In this document: one piece after another, positions 24,722 through 34,876 of the stretch | How positions within the stretch are numbered: the first letter of the stretch is position 1 | Layout of the letters: the number at the start of each line of letters is the position of its first letter | Assembly (NCBI RefSeq): GCF_029094525.1 | Contig: NZ_CP119107.1 | Coordinates: forward strand, 558,001-622,000 | DNA length: 64,000 nt | Direction: 5' to 3' | Source: Pullulanibacillus sp. KACC 23026 | GTDB lineage: Bacteria > Bacillota > Bacilli > Bacillales > Sporolactobacillaceae | Program-made: the position numbers and the translations under genes | Notes under the pieces: model-generated | Databases searched by the model: none | Seen by the model: the letters and a program-made list of their open reading frames with translations, nothing else | What the model was told of the DNA's origin: nothing

Positions 24722-26743
24722 TTACTTCATGTCAGCAAAGGCGTTTTTTAGTTTATTGACGACGAAGTGGCTGCCGCCTTTCTTTTGGACATTTTCAATC
24801 ATCATGGCAACGGTGAGGTGGGGCGCCTTTGTATCCATGGCGACAAACCAACCGTCCTCGCGTCCAGTCGTTCCTTGAGTTTCTTTGTACTCGGCGGTCC
24901 CTGTCTTACCAGCGAGTGAGACCCCGCTGATTTGCGGGTTGTAGCCTGTGCCTGACGGGGAGTTGACTACTTGAACGAGATCTTGATAAATGGTGCTTGC
25001 AATTTTTGGACTGATGACGTTTTTCTTCCAGTAGGCAGGTGCATCAGACGTTTGGATGAGTCTTGGCTGAATCAGATTGCCTTTATCAACAAAAACCGAG
25101 TAGTCGGTGGCAAGATGCAGCGGATTAACGCTCAGCTGGCCTTGGCCGTACCCCGAATTGGCAACGAGCAAGTCGGAGTCCAGTTTTCCGTTCTTAGAAA
25201 TAGAAGAGGCCTCAAATGGATAATCAATCGGTAATTTCTCGCCAAAACCAAATTGGGTAAGTCCGTCAGCAAAAGCTTTGCCGCCTAACTTAAGAGCGGT
25301 CTTGGCAAAATAAATATTATCCGAATAAACCAACGCCTCCTGCAAATTGACACTTGGCAAACTGTCCACCCGGGTCACATGGTAATTTCCCCAAGAACCG
25401 TCCTTTTGCCAGGTTGTACCCTTAATTTTAAATGTGTCAGATGGAGTGATGGCCCTATTTTTAAGAGCAATGGCCGCGGTTAAAGGTTTGATAATGGAAC
25501 CAGGCGTAAAGGTTTGGGTGAAACGATTTGTTAAAGGCTTCTTAGGATCATTTAGCAGTTTTTGATAGTCTGACTGCGACAGGCCGAGAACAAAAGCATT
25601 GGGATCAAAGGAAGGGGAACTGACGAGAGCCATGACATCACCGGTTGTCGGATTAATCGCGGCGGCTGTTCCTTCCTCACCTTTAAGTTGATTATAAATG
25701 GCTTCTTGCGTCTGGGTGTCGACCGTCAAATGAACATCTTTTCCATTGACCGGCGCTTTCTTAGCGACGGTGGACAATTTATTTCCATCCTTGTCAGTAA
25801 TGTAAATTTCAGCTCCGTCGTGGGCACGAAGCGTGTTCTCCATGACGAGTTCCAAGCCTTGTTTACCTATGACTGAATGCTCATTGTATCCTTTACTTGC
25901 CGGCATTTTATCCAATTGTTCTTTGGTAATTTGACCAACATAGCCAGTAAGCTGGGCGCAGGCTTCACCGCAAGGGTACACTCGAGCCGGTGTTTTTTCC
26001 GTTAAAACGCCTGGAAGCTGGCTCGCTTTTTTAATCAAGTCCGTGCTCGAACTGCTCACCGTTTTGATGGGAACAAAGGTCTCCGGCGTCACCCAAGAGG
26101 CCTTGAGCTGTTGGCTGATATAATCTTTTGGGAAACCAATGAGTTTTGCAAGGGCAGGGAGGGTTTGATCCTCATGCCCCGACAGTTGTTGGGGATAGAG
26201 ACCAATCTGAACGGCCTCTCCGTTAATCGCAAGACCCTTGCCATTACGGTCAAAGATCTGGCCGCGAGAAGCAGGTAATGTCGAAACACGGACCAGGTCC
26301 CCTTGCTTCAATTTGGAAAGAATCATGGCAGGTGTCCAATCAATGGTCCACTTCATTTGGTCTTTCTTTCCCACTTTATGTAAGGTCGTTTTTCCAGAAA
26401 AAGAGACAGGTCCCGCAACGGTAGTCATCTTGACATGATAAGTATAAGCGGTTTTCTCTAGTTTACTCGGATTTTCGGGCTTTTTCGGCTGGTCGAAGGT
26501 GACTTTAATGTTAGAGGCGTCCATGCCTTCGTAGATGTTTTTATAACGAGTAACAAAATCCTTTTCTGAGATGGATTTCTTGGATGCACTTGATAAATCC
26601 TTATACATACTGGAAAAATGTTGAGCGCCCCAGTCTTTGACAAACGCCTTCATCGCATCTTCCGGTTTGGGTGTCTTGGTACAGCCTGAGACAGCAATGA
26701 CTAAAAAAAGAACCATGACTGCCCAAGCAACTAATCGTTTCAT
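24722..26743 (-). CDS. pbpC: Class B penicillin-binding lipoprotein with MecA_N domain (PbpC-like)
   Basis: This 673-residue transpeptidase cross-links peptidoglycan outside the membrane. It has a lipoprotein signal with lipobox VSGC (Cys near 21), an NTF2-like MecA_N domain (about 25-145), a PBP dimer domain (about 155-320) and a transpeptidase domain to the end. Active-site motifs: SIIK near 416 (catalytic Ser; usual form STxK), SDN near 473 and KTG near 611. Length and domain order match PBP3/PbpC of B. subtilis, a low-affinity enzyme related to PBP2a. ATG follows AAGGAGAGAGG. Monocistronic. Confidence 0.9.
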   Translation of the reverse strand: MKRLVAWAVMVLFLVIAVSGCTKTPKPEDAMKAFVKDWGAQHFSSMYKDLSSASKKSISEKDFVTRYKNIYEGMDASNIKVTFDQPKKPENPSKLEKTAYTYHVKMTTVAGPVSFSGKTTLHKVGKKDQMKWTIDWTPAMILSKLKQGDLVRVSTLPASRGQIFDRNGKGLAINGEAVQIGLYPQQLSGHEDQTLPALAKLIGFPKDYISQQLKASWVTPETFVPIKTVSSSSTDLIKKASQLPGVLTEKTPARVYPCGEACAQLTGYVGQITKEQLDKMPASKGYNEHSVIGKQGLELVMENTLRAHDGAEIYITDKDGNKLSTVAKKAPVNGKDVHLTVDTQTQEAIYNQLKGEEGTAAAINPTTGDVMALVSSPSFDPNAFVLGLSQSDYQKLLNDPKKPLTNRFTQTFTPGSIIKPLTAAIALKNRAITPSDTFKIKGTTWQKDGSWGNYHVTRVDSLPSVNLQEALVYSDNIYFAKTALKLGGKAFADGLTQFGFGEKLPIDYPFEASSISKNGKLDSDLLVANSGYGQGQLSVNPLHLATDYSVFVDKGNLIQPRLIQTSDAPAYWKKNVISPKIASTIYQDLVQVVNSPSGTGYNPQISGVSLAGKTGTAEYKETQGTTGREDGWFVAMDTKAPHLTVAMMIENVQKKGGSHFVVNKLKNAFADMK

Positions 26744-26924
26744 TTCAATAATCCTCTCTCCTTAATTTTGGCTATATTTGTTCTATCTTAAAATTATAAA
26801 ACCTTCCTTTTACAAATTATTCTAGCCCATTCCCACCTATAAGTACAATGAACGGATTTCCATTTCAAGGGGTAGTTTATGCCCCAATTGACCTTCTTAA
26901 ACGGGAGGGGGTGGGTAAATTGTG

Positions 26925-29440
26925 CTTGTGCTTGGGGCCGGGTGAGAGCTTCTGTGATTTTGCCTCCTTACATGTGGGCCGGGTGAGAGCTTCTGTGATT
27001 TTGCTCCCTTGCATGTGGGCCGGCTGAGAGGTTCTGTGATTTTGCTCCTCGCATGTGGGATGGCCAAGAGCTTCTGTGATTTTTGTGTCACCTTTTAAGA
27101 TTTTTGACAAACCTTCTCGGATTTTTTAGTGACCTTCTCGGATAAATGGAGAACCTTCTAGGATTTTGCTCCCTTGCAGGTGGGCCGAGTGAGAGCTTCT
27201 CAGATTTTTGGCTGACCTTTTATGATTTTTGACAAACTTTCTCAGATTTTTTAGTGACCTTCTCGGACAAAAGGGGAAGCTTCTCGGATTTTGCTCCCTT
27301 GCAGGTGGGCCGAGTGAGAGCTTCTCAGATTTTTGGCTGACCTTTTATGATTTTTGACAAACTTTCTCAGATTTTTTAGTGACCTTCTAGGATAAATGGG
27401 GAAGCTTCTATGATTTTGGCTTCTTGCATGTGGGCCGGTCGAGAGCTTCTCAGATTTTTGGCTGACCTTTTAAGATTTTTGGCCAAGCTTCTCAGATTTT
27501 TTGGTGACCTTCTCGGATAAATGGGGAAGCTTCTCAGATTTCGCTCCCTTGCAGGTGGGCCGAGTGAGAGCTTCTATGATTTTTGTGTCACCTTTTAAGA
27601 TTTTTGGCCAAGCTTCTTAGATTTTTTAGCGACCTTCTCGGATAAATGGAGAACCTTCTAGGATTTCGCTCCCTTGCAGGTGGGCAAGCCGAGAGCTTCT
27701 CAGATTTTTGGCAGACCTTTTAGGATTTTTGACAAACCTTCTCAGATTTTTTGGTGACCTTCTAGGATTTCGCTCCCTCGCAGGTGGCCGGGTGAGAGCT
27801 TCTGTGATTTTTGTGTCACCTTTTAGGATTTTTGACAAACCTTCTCAGATTTTTTGGCGACCTTCTCGGAAAAATGGGGAAGCTTCTCAGATTTCGCTCC
27901 CTTGCAGGTGGGCCGAGTGAGAGCTTCTGTGATTTTTGTGTCACCCTTTAAGATTTTTGACAAACCTTCTCGGATAAGTGGGGAACCTTCTCAGATTTCG
28001 CTCCCTTGCAGGTGGGCCGGTCGAGAGCTTCTGTGATATTTGTGTCACCTTTTAAGATTTTTGGCAAACCTTCTCGGATAAATGGGGAACCTTCTCGGGT
28101 TTTGCTCCCTTGCAGGTGGGCCGAGTGAGAGCTTCTATGATATTTGTGTCACCTTTTAGGATTTTTGACAAACCTTCTCAGATTTTTTAGTGACCTTCTC
28201 GGATAAATGGAGAACCTTCTAGGATTTCGCTCCCTTGCAGGTGGGCAAGCCGAGAGCTTCTCAGATTTTTGGCAGACCTTTTAGGATTTTTGACAAACCT
28301 TCTCAGATTTTTTAGTGACCTTCTAGGATAAATGGCCAAGCTTCTCAGATTTTGCTCCCTTGCAGGTGGGCCGAGTGAGAGCTTCTCAGATTTTTGGCTG
28401 ACCTTTTATGATTTTTGACAAACCTTCTCAGATTTTTTAGTGACCTTCTCGGATAAATGGAGAACCTTCTAGGATTTCGCTCCCTTGCAGGTGGACCGGC
28501 TGAGAGCTTCTCAGATTTTTGGCTGACCTTTTATGATGTTTGACAAACTTTCTCGGATCTTTTGGTGACCTTCTCGGATAAGTGGGGAAGCTTCTCAGAT
28601 TTCGCTCCCTTGCAGGTGGGCTGGCAGAGAGCTTCTCAGATTTTTGGCAGACCTTTTAGGATTTTTGACAAACCTTCTCAGATTTTTTGGTGACCTTCTC
28701 GGACAAAAGGGGAAGCTTCTCGGATTTTGCTCCCTTGCAGGTGGGCCGAGTGAGAGCTTCTCAGATTTTTGGCAGACCTTTTAGGATTTTTGGCCAAGCT
28801 TCTCGGATTTTTTAGTGACCTTCTCGGATAAATGGGGAAGCTTCTCAGATTTTGCTCCCTTGCATGTGGGCCGGGCGAGAGCTTCTCAGATTTTTGGCTG
28901 ACCTTTTATGATTTTTGAACAAGCTTCTCAGATTTTTTAGCGACCTTCTCGGACAAAAGGGGAAGCTTCTCAGATTTCGCTCCCTTGCAGGTGGGCCGAG
29001 TGAGAGCTTCTGTGATATTTGTGTCACCTTTTAAGATTTTTGGCCAAGCTTCTCAGATTTTTTAGTGACCTTCTCGGATAAATGGCCAACCTTCTAAGAT
29101 TTCGCTCCCTTGCAGGTGGGCCGGGAGAGAGCTTCTGTGATTTTTGTGTCACCTTTTAAGATTTTTGGCCAAGCTTCTCAGATTTTTTAGTGACCTTCTA
29201 GGATAAATGGGGAAGCTTCTATGATTTTGGCTTCTTGCAGGTGGGCTGGCTGAGAGCTTCTATGATTTTTGTGTCACCTTCTCAGATTTTTGACAAACCT
29301 TCTCGGATTTTTTGGTGACCTTCTAGGATATAAGGGGAAGCTTCTCAGATTTTTTAGTGATCTTCTCGGATAAATGGTCAATCTTCTAGGATTTCGCGCT
29401 GGATGCGTGAGTCTGGCCCAGGGCTTCTCGGATTTTGCGC
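26925..29440. repeat. 125-bp satellite built of 21-bp modules (locus 1)
   Basis: About 20 tandem units. A full unit is four 21-base modules starting CTTCT(C/A)(A/G)GATTTTT plus one 41-base module with TTGCAGGTGGGCCGAG. CCCTTGCAGG-type marks fall at 27171, 27296, 27421, 27546 and 27671, exactly 125 apart; later steps of 104 (27671-27775 and 27899-28003) equal 125 minus 21, so units gain or lose whole modules. There is no credible gene; the short frames are by-products of the repeat. The first units near 26925-27075 are shorter. Confidence 0.95.
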
Positions 29441-29485
29441 CTTCCCAAATACTGACCTAACGCCATTGGGCGGCGGGTTAGATAG

Positions 29486-29527
29486 GAAAAAGGATTCCGC
29501 ATGGAGGGCAATGCGGAATCCTTTTTA
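29486..29527 (-). terminator. Terminator of the amino-acid permease gene
   Basis: AAAAAGGATTCCGCAT / ATGCGGAATCCTTTTT with an eight-base loop; the A and T runs on either side make it bidirectional. Confidence 0.88.
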
Positions 29528-29538
29528 GTAGTGGGGCA

Positions 29539-30945
29539 TTAGCTTGCTTTGTTTATGGGTTTTTCTTTTTCTTTTCCTTTTGTGCCTAGTTGGTAGAACC
29601 AGAATCCTAATAGGGCAAAGACGATGGGTCCGATAATAAGGGGAGCGTATTGGGCAACGGTTGTACCTGGTGATGGAATTAACGTTAACAGGATGGTTCC
29701 GACGACGGAAAACAATCCGATGCCTGCGATCGAGTAGGCTACCTTATTATTTTTTACCTTGAACGGTCTGATCGTTTGCGTGTCTTGTTTCCGCAATTTG
29801 ATATAGGCACAGATCAAAAAGACATAAGGAATAAAGAAGGCAAGGGTAGCCATTAAGATCAGCATATTCAAAGCATCCGAAATGGTTGGGACGAATCCGG
29901 ACAAGATTAAAATGACGGAGACGCCAACGGCTTGCCAAAGAATTAAGTTGGCCGGCATATTGGCCTTATTGATTTTGGTCAATGTTCTAGGAAGCAGGTT
30001 TTTCCCGCTTTTATAGAAGACGACAGTTGGATTCAAAATTAAGAAGGACAAGGCTCCGAGCATTGAAATGACAAAGCAGATTCCTAGAATTTGAGTGAGA
30101 TGAAAAGGTAAATCAAATTGTTTCGTTATCTGGTCCGCAAATAGATAGAGTGCGGTTGCCGTTTGTTTAGGGTCAATGTTAATGACAAATTGGAAGGCGA
30201 TGGTTCCTAGAATATAAACGCCTCCGATAATGGCAGAAGAGATCCAAATCGTTTTAGGAAATGTTTTTTGTGGTTGATGGACGTCTTCTGCAATCGTTCC
30301 AAGCATTTCCATGCCGGAAAAAGCGAACATTAAAGTTGATAAAAACATGACAGTATTCAGTGAAAGATTAGTTGGCATCATGGTGCTTGCTGTAAATTCC
30401 GTGGCCGAATGATGGCCGGTAAAAATGCTCACAAAACCAAAACCAAATATCAAAATGACGGGTACGATTAAACCAAGCGGCGTGCCGATAGCTGCAAGCT
30501 TTCCGCTCATCTGTGTTCCACGCAACGTTAACAAAGTCATCACCCAAAAAATGATAAGTGAGAGGAGGGTGGTTACCCATGTATTATTAATCAGTTGTTG
30601 CTGGTTAATGGCATACGCAATATTGACCGTTATGCCTAGGAGAAGGGACGGATAATACGTGAAATTCGCCACCCAATAAAACCAGCCGCACAGGAAGCTT
30701 GCCTTTTCACCAAATGCACGCTCTACCCATGCTGTGACACCGCCCTGGTCCGGGTAAGTCGTTGATAATTCCGCTACGATCAAACTTATGGGAATAAAAT
30801 ATAATAAGGCCGCGATCACCCAAAAAAGGATGGCAGAAGGACCGACTGTTGCGGCAAACGGAATGTTTTTCAAGCCTAATATAGTATTGATACTAATAAT
30901 GGTTAAGGCGAAAACCCCAAGCTTCTTTCTTTCTGTCATTTTCAT
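29539..30945 (-). CDS. APC superfamily amino acid permease
   Basis: A 468-residue integral membrane protein with about 12 helices. The start (KKLGVFALTIISINTILGLKN split at helix 1, then AELSTTYPDQGGVTAWVERAFG) is the conserved TM1-TM3 region of APC permeases; the DQGG sequence resembles YjeM/GadC-like glutamate/GABA antiporter relatives. ATG 30945 is chosen because the product then begins MKMTERKK just before helix 1; the longer frame to 31014 adds a charged, unlikely extension. The substrate is unknown. Monocistronic. Confidence 0.87.
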   Translation of the reverse strand: MKMTERKKLGVFALTIISINTILGLKNIPFAATVGPSAILFWVIAALLYFIPISLIVAELSTTYPDQGGVTAWVERAFGEKASFLCGWFYWVANFTYYPSLLLGITVNIAYAINQQQLINNTWVTTLLSLIIFWVMTLLTLRGTQMSGKLAAIGTPLGLIVPVILIFGFGFVSIFTGHHSATEFTASTMMPTNLSLNTVMFLSTLMFAFSGMEMLGTIAEDVHQPQKTFPKTIWISSAIIGGVYILGTIAFQFVINIDPKQTATALYLFADQITKQFDLPFHLTQILGICFVISMLGALSFLILNPTVVFYKSGKNLLPRTLTKINKANMPANLILWQAVGVSVILILSGFVPTISDALNMLILMATLAFFIPYVFLICAYIKLRKQDTQTIRPFKVKNNKVAYSIAGIGLFSVVGTILLTLIPSPGTTVAQYAPLIIGPIVFALLGFWFYQLGTKGKEKEKPINKAS

Positions 30946-31130
30946 GATGGCTTCTCTCTTTTCTCTTATGATTCGATTAAGATGAACGTTATCATGGTAC
31001 ATAAGAAGGGTCAATCCGTTTGGTTAAAATAGCATTATTAAATGTATTAAGCTTTTTGCGTCAATTCAAAGTGTTTGGGTTTTGGAAGGGAATTCTTTGT
31101 GGGATGGGATCCTTGCCTTGCTATGTACGA

Positions 31131-31173
31131 TAAAAAAAGAGCCTCTAGCGTATACGAACACCTAGAGGACTCT
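31131..31173 (-). terminator. Terminator (minus strand)
   Basis: AGAG-x-CCTCTAG / CTAGAGG-x-CTCT, then seven T on the minus strand. A second hairpin, CAAAAGT / ACTTTTG, lies at 31224-31256. Both are downstream of the small gene at 31275-31496. Confidence 0.7.
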
Positions 31174-31274
31174 GCTATTAAGCGCTCATAAAAAGATGGC
31201 GATTTAGACAATTCGAATAAACGGAGCCCCAAAAGTTAGACTTTTGACCCCACCTCTAAAAAAGTAGCGACACT

Positions 31275-31496
31275 CTACCATTTTTTATCCAAGGACTTCT
31301 CAGTATTTCTCCGAATACGCCAAATCAAATACTCCGTCTGTAACTGTGACCAAACAAAACCACCAATCATTAAAGCGATATACATTTTTCGATCCTGTTT
31401 ATTTTCAATACGCCTATTCCTGCCAAGGACGGAAAAAGAAGCAATAAACGTGACCACGACATGAATAATAATAGAAACAAAATATAGAGTTCTCAA
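31275..31496 (-). CDS. Possible small membrane protein
   Basis: A 73-codon frame: one clear N-terminal helix (FVSIIIHVVVTFIASFSVL), a basic loop (GRNRRIENKQDRK), a second hydrophobic stretch (ALMIGGFVW) and a basic tail. The topology is sensible and terminators follow it, but the start is TTG and I see no good ribosome site, so the call is weak. No family recognised. Confidence 0.42.
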   Translation of the reverse strand: MRTLYFVSIIIHVVVTFIASFSVLGRNRRIENKQDRKMYIALMIGGFVWSQLQTEYLIWRIRRNTEKSLDKKW

Positions 31497-31589
31497 GTTA
31501 GATCACCGACTCAAGGATTTTGTTCTTATTATGTCAGCAAATCAGTTTTCTATGTGTCATAGGATAGAGACTCTTAAAAATGTGCATCG

Positions 31590-32035
31590 TCTATTTCGAG
31601 CGGAAGGCGCGCTTGCCCACCATTTTTCTTGTGCGCATGGCGATTTTCGTGTGCAAGGTTGGTTTGCCCACCATTTTTTTGTGGCGGACGGCGATTTTCG
31701 AGTGCAGGGGTGGTTTGCCCACCATTTTCCTTGGGCATACGGAGATTTTCGTGTGCAAGGTTGGTTTGCCCACCATTTTTTTGTGGCGGACGGCGATTTT
31801 CGAGTGCAGGGGTGGTTTGCCCACCATTTTCCTTGGGCATACGGAGATTTTCGTGTGCAAGTGTGGTTTGCCCACCATTTTTCTTGTGCGCGGCCATTTT
31901 CGAGCGGAAGGCGCGCTTGCCCACCATTTCCCTTGAGTGTGTGGCCATTTTCGTGTGCAAGTGTCGCATGCCCCTCATTTTTTTGTGGCGCACAGCCATT
32001 TTCGAGTGCAAGGCTCGCTTGCTTACCATTCATTG
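31590..32035. repeat. Tandem array of about nine 48-51-bp units
   Basis: The unit contains GGTTTGCCCACCATTTT and CGATTTTCGTGTGCA/CGAGTGCA. Successive GGTTTGCCC marks fall at 31661, 31712, 31763, 31814 and 31865, exactly 51 apart; later units are 48-51. Every period is a multiple of 3, so long frames are open on both strands (minus strand 31557-32033 would read a KWWANHPCTRKSP cycle). No ribosome site or family supports translation, so I treat it as a minisatellite. Confidence 0.93.
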
Positions 32036-32288
32036 CCTACGGGGGAGGGAGCATCTATTAATTTTTTGTGTAATGGAAGCTCCAATGCACAGGTAAAGAG
32101 GTGTTTCTTTCGATTAGTGGGCAATGAAGGCACCGACGCACACACCGCACACGAGGAAGGCAACGCCAACCTGAAAGAGGAAATGGTAGTTTGGCTAGGA
32201 CAAAAGTACTCTATTGTGAGAATGTAACATATTTATGTATTTTTTTGGGATATTAAAGGATAGTTAAGTATAGTCAGGGGTGAACGTT

Positions 32289-32438
32289 GTGAAGAGAGTA
32301 TTTTGGTTGGTTATTGCGGCTACTCTTTGTTTCATTTTGATCGACAGCAGGAGATCGAATCGATTTCGCTATTGGTTTTATTATTTGCGAAGACATCCTT
32401 TGTATTCTTTAAGAGAAAAGTTCAATTATGATCGCTAA
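32289..32438 (+). CDS. Small basic membrane-anchored protein
   Basis: A 49-residue frame starting GTG with AGGGGTG upstream. It has an N-terminal hydrophobic helix (VFWLVIAATLCFILI) followed by an Arg-rich, Tyr-rich cytosolic tail (SRRSNRFRYWFYYLRRH). It lies 38 bases before the DUF3231 gene and may share its transcript. No family recognised. Confidence 0.48.
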   Translation: MKRVFWLVIAATLCFILIDSRRSNRFRYWFYYLRRHPLYSLREKFNYDR

Positions 32439-32469
32439 CTGATCTTTTATTTAAGAAAGAAAGGGAGAT

Positions 32470-33471
32470 TTGTTGTTGAGTAGAACAGGTGAGCAGTTAA
32501 CGGCAACGGAAATGGGGAAGCTTTGGGCTTCTTATCTTGGAAATTCAATGGGGGCATGCACGATTGGTTATTTTCTCAAACACGTGGATGACCCGGACAT
32601 TAAGAAAATTCTAGAATTTGCTCTGGATTTGAGTCATGACTTTACCCGTACTATAAAAAAGATATTTGAAGAAAATGATTTTCCTGTTCCCGTTGGTTTT
32701 AAGGAAGAAGATGTTAATTGGGAGGCACCGAGATTATTCTATGATGAGTTTTACCTCCATTATTTACAGTACGTGGGAAAAGCAGGGATGAGTATATACA
32801 GTGTCGGGATTCCTTTGATCACCAATACGGCAATCAGGGATTTCATTGTTCATTGTCTTCATGAGACGACGAGATTAATGATGATGGTGAATGATCTTCT
32901 AAAGGCAAAAGGAAGATTGGAAAATGCGCCAAGTGTTACAAGTCCAAGACGAATTGATTATGTGGACAAGCAGAGCTTTCTGAAAGGCTATTTTGGAGAT
33001 GTGAGACCACTTCATGGGTTAGAAGTGGCTCATCTATTTGGTTGTATTAATAATGATGTGACCAGTAAGGCGCTGATGCTTGGGTTTCTTCAAGGGGCTA
33101 AAACGGAAAAGGTGAAAAATTATTTCAAACGAGGTATTCGGCTCAATCAGAAACATATCGATAAGCTCTCGGCTAAGCTGAATGAAGATAACCTGCCAGC
33201 TCCGTCGTTACTAGACCATTTAGTGACGCCATCTAAAATACAGGTCTTTTCAGAAAAACTCATGATGTTCCATAAAATCGATATGTTTTCAATGAAAATT
33301 AGAGAATATGCCAATGGCGCTTCCCTTAATGGAAGAAGGGATATTGGAGCCATGTATACGAAATGTCAGATTGATGTGTCATTATATGTGGAAGACGGCG
33401 CCAACATCATGATCGATCATGCCTGGATGGAGCAGCCACCATTAATGATTGATCGCGGGATAAAAAAGTAA
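32470..33471 (+). CDS. DUF3231 family protein
   Basis: A 333-residue, all-helical protein made of two ferritin-like repeats: residues about 8-165 (TATEMGKLWASYLGNSMGAC) and 185-325 (LHGLEVAHLFGCINNDVTSK). This two-repeat form is the DUF3231 family of Bacillales, often spore-associated; function unknown. Three consecutive TTG codons (32470, 32473, 32476) follow AAGGGAG; the third has the best spacing. Confidence 0.85.
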   Translation: MLLSRTGEQLTATEMGKLWASYLGNSMGACTIGYFLKHVDDPDIKKILEFALDLSHDFTRTIKKIFEENDFPVPVGFKEEDVNWEAPRLFYDEFYLHYLQYVGKAGMSIYSVGIPLITNTAIRDFIVHCLHETTRLMMMVNDLLKAKGRLENAPSVTSPRRIDYVDKQSFLKGYFGDVRPLHGLEVAHLFGCINNDVTSKALMLGFLQGAKTEKVKNYFKRGIRLNQKHIDKLSAKLNEDNLPAPSLLDHLVTPSKIQVFSEKLMMFHKIDMFSMKIREYANGASLNGRRDIGAMYTKCQIDVSLYVEDGANIMIDHAWMEQPPLMIDRGIKK

Positions 33472-33476
33472 ACGAG

Positions 33477-33532
33477 TGAAACGCAGGGACGGTTCTCCTG
33501 TTTCAGAAACAGGAGAACCGTCCCTTTGTCTC
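33477..33532. repeat. Dispersed GGGACGGTTCTCC element as a perfect hairpin
   Basis: AGGGACGGTTCTCCTGTTTC and its exact inverse around a three-base loop; a transcript of either strand would form a stem of about 20 bp. It starts six bases after the DUF3231 stop and ends at the 3' end of the MBL gene, so it may act as a shared 3' hairpin for two convergent genes. Confidence 0.9.
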
Positions 33533-34379
33533 AATGATCGACATAGCGCCCGTGGTTGGGTAAGGCAATGGTGTCAAAATCCTTGGCTAGTTTTTCGAGG
33601 TTTTCGGCGAGCCAAGGACCAAAGGCAGGGCGTCCGTGTCCTGTGATAGTATAGTTTGGTTTTAAGGCAAAAAGAGCCTGAACCGATTTCTTGGCTTGCT
33701 CCCAATCGGTTGTTAAATAGCGGGGAGGCCCATAAATTTCAAGATCTTGTGTAATAACGTCCCAAAGATAATCCTGTCGGGTGGTGGTAAACGCATCTCC
33801 CGCAATCAAGAAGTGGTCGCTGTCCCGAAATAAGGAAATATGACCGGGAGAATGTCCAGGCGTCGGAATCCATCTCCAGCCAATTAGTCCTGGTACCGAC
33901 CCGTCCTCAGGTAATGGATGAACTTTATCACCAAGGTTAATCGGCTCAGTGGGATACATAAACGATAACCTAGAGGACAAACCGCCTTCAACGCTAGAGT
34001 CCGGTCTTGGATAACTCTTTTGTCCTGTTAAATAAGGAAGCTCAAGCTCATGCGCAAAGACAGGGACCTCCCATTCGTTTACCAAGTCGATCAGTGCGCC
34101 AACATGGTCAAAATGTCCATGAGTCAGAACAATAAAAGTCGGTTTGGCTCCTTCGCCAAACATCTCCTCAACCTCTTTGATAATCATCTTCTCAGAATTG
34201 GGCATTCCAGCGTCGACAAGGACAAAGTCATTGCCTTCACCGGGCGATCCTACCATGCACAAATTGACAATCTTAGTTGTCAAACAATAGACATCGGCTG
34301 CCACTTGCTGTCCCTTGCCGTGTGCCACCGAGCTGACAGGAATGAATCGGTCAGTTGACGAGCTCCCTTGTATATCCAT
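33531..34379 (-). CDS. MBL-fold metallo-hydrolase
   Basis: A 282-residue metallo-beta-lactamase-fold hydrolase with the metal motif THGHFDHVG near residue 87, GWRWIPTPGHSPGHISLF near 165-182 (second His ligand), AGDAF (bridging Asp) and a late TGHG (last His). The form H-x-H-x-D-H fits glyoxalase II/lactonase-like members; the substrate is unknown. ATG 34379 follows AAGGGG; a GTG six bases upstream overlaps that site. Confidence 0.88.
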   Translation of the reverse strand: MDIQGSSSTDRFIPVSSVAHGKGQQVAADVYCLTTKIVNLCMVGSPGEGNDFVLVDAGMPNSEKMIIKEVEEMFGEGAKPTFIVLTHGHFDHVGALIDLVNEWEVPVFAHELELPYLTGQKSYPRPDSSVEGGLSSRLSFMYPTEPINLGDKVHPLPEDGSVPGLIGWRWIPTPGHSPGHISLFRDSDHFLIAGDAFTTTRQDYLWDVITQDLEIYGPPRYLTTDWEQAKKSVQALFALKPNYTITGHGRPAFGPWLAENLEKLAKDFDTIALPNHGRYVDH

Positions 34380-34555
34380 GGACACACCCCTTCTCTAATT
34401 TGAATACTGTCTTTTTGGCTGTCTAACGGACTCATGTCCGCTAGACTTTGAAATCCGGGGTCGGCTCCTGTAACGGACATCTGGCCCATTTAGGCGATCC
34501 GTTCACCTTGTAACTTTGACTCCGGTCAGATGGCCAATAGTAGAACCTGTCCTGT

Positions 34556-34690
34556 CGTCCTACGAATCGCTTGACATTAGGCAGCCGCCCTGCCGACGAC
34601 GTCCTGCGAATCGCTTGGCATTAGGCAGCCGCCCTGTCTCGTCGTCCTACGATCCGCCCGGCATCTGTCAGCCGGCCGGGTTGCTGTTCC
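34556..34690. repeat. GC-rich direct repeat, three copies of 43-44 bp
   Basis: GTCCTACGAATCGCTT-type units at about 34557, 34601 and 34644, each followed by a GGCATTAGGCAGCCGCCCTG-like half in the first two. Much richer in G+C than its surroundings. Between 34380 and 34876 I see no gene; the short frames lack support. Confidence 0.7.
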
Positions 34691-34876
34691 ATCGTGGACT
34701 TCTTCTTGAAGTGCTGCATGCCGGCTTGCGGGAGTCTTTTGGACTAGATATCGGTTGTTCTCTATATAGTTACTATTCGTCAACCGTGGAATATTATGCG
34801 CTAAATTAGTGCGATCCACCGCTTGGCCATTAAGGCATTTTTAGAGAATGACTTTTGGGTGTCCATTTCAGCAAAG

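Noticed and set aside
26877-29027. Several 60-77-codon frames in the satellite
   Set aside because: They follow from the repeat units and have no ribosome sites or domains.
31557-32033. 158-codon minus-strand frame with KWWANHPCTRKSP repeats
   Set aside because: Several frames on both strands are open because the period is a multiple of three; no ribosome site is seen. Kept as a minisatellite, though noted as a finding.
34516-34809. 97-codon frame over the GC-rich triple repeat
   Set aside because: It arises from the 43-44-bp repeats; no ribosome site.
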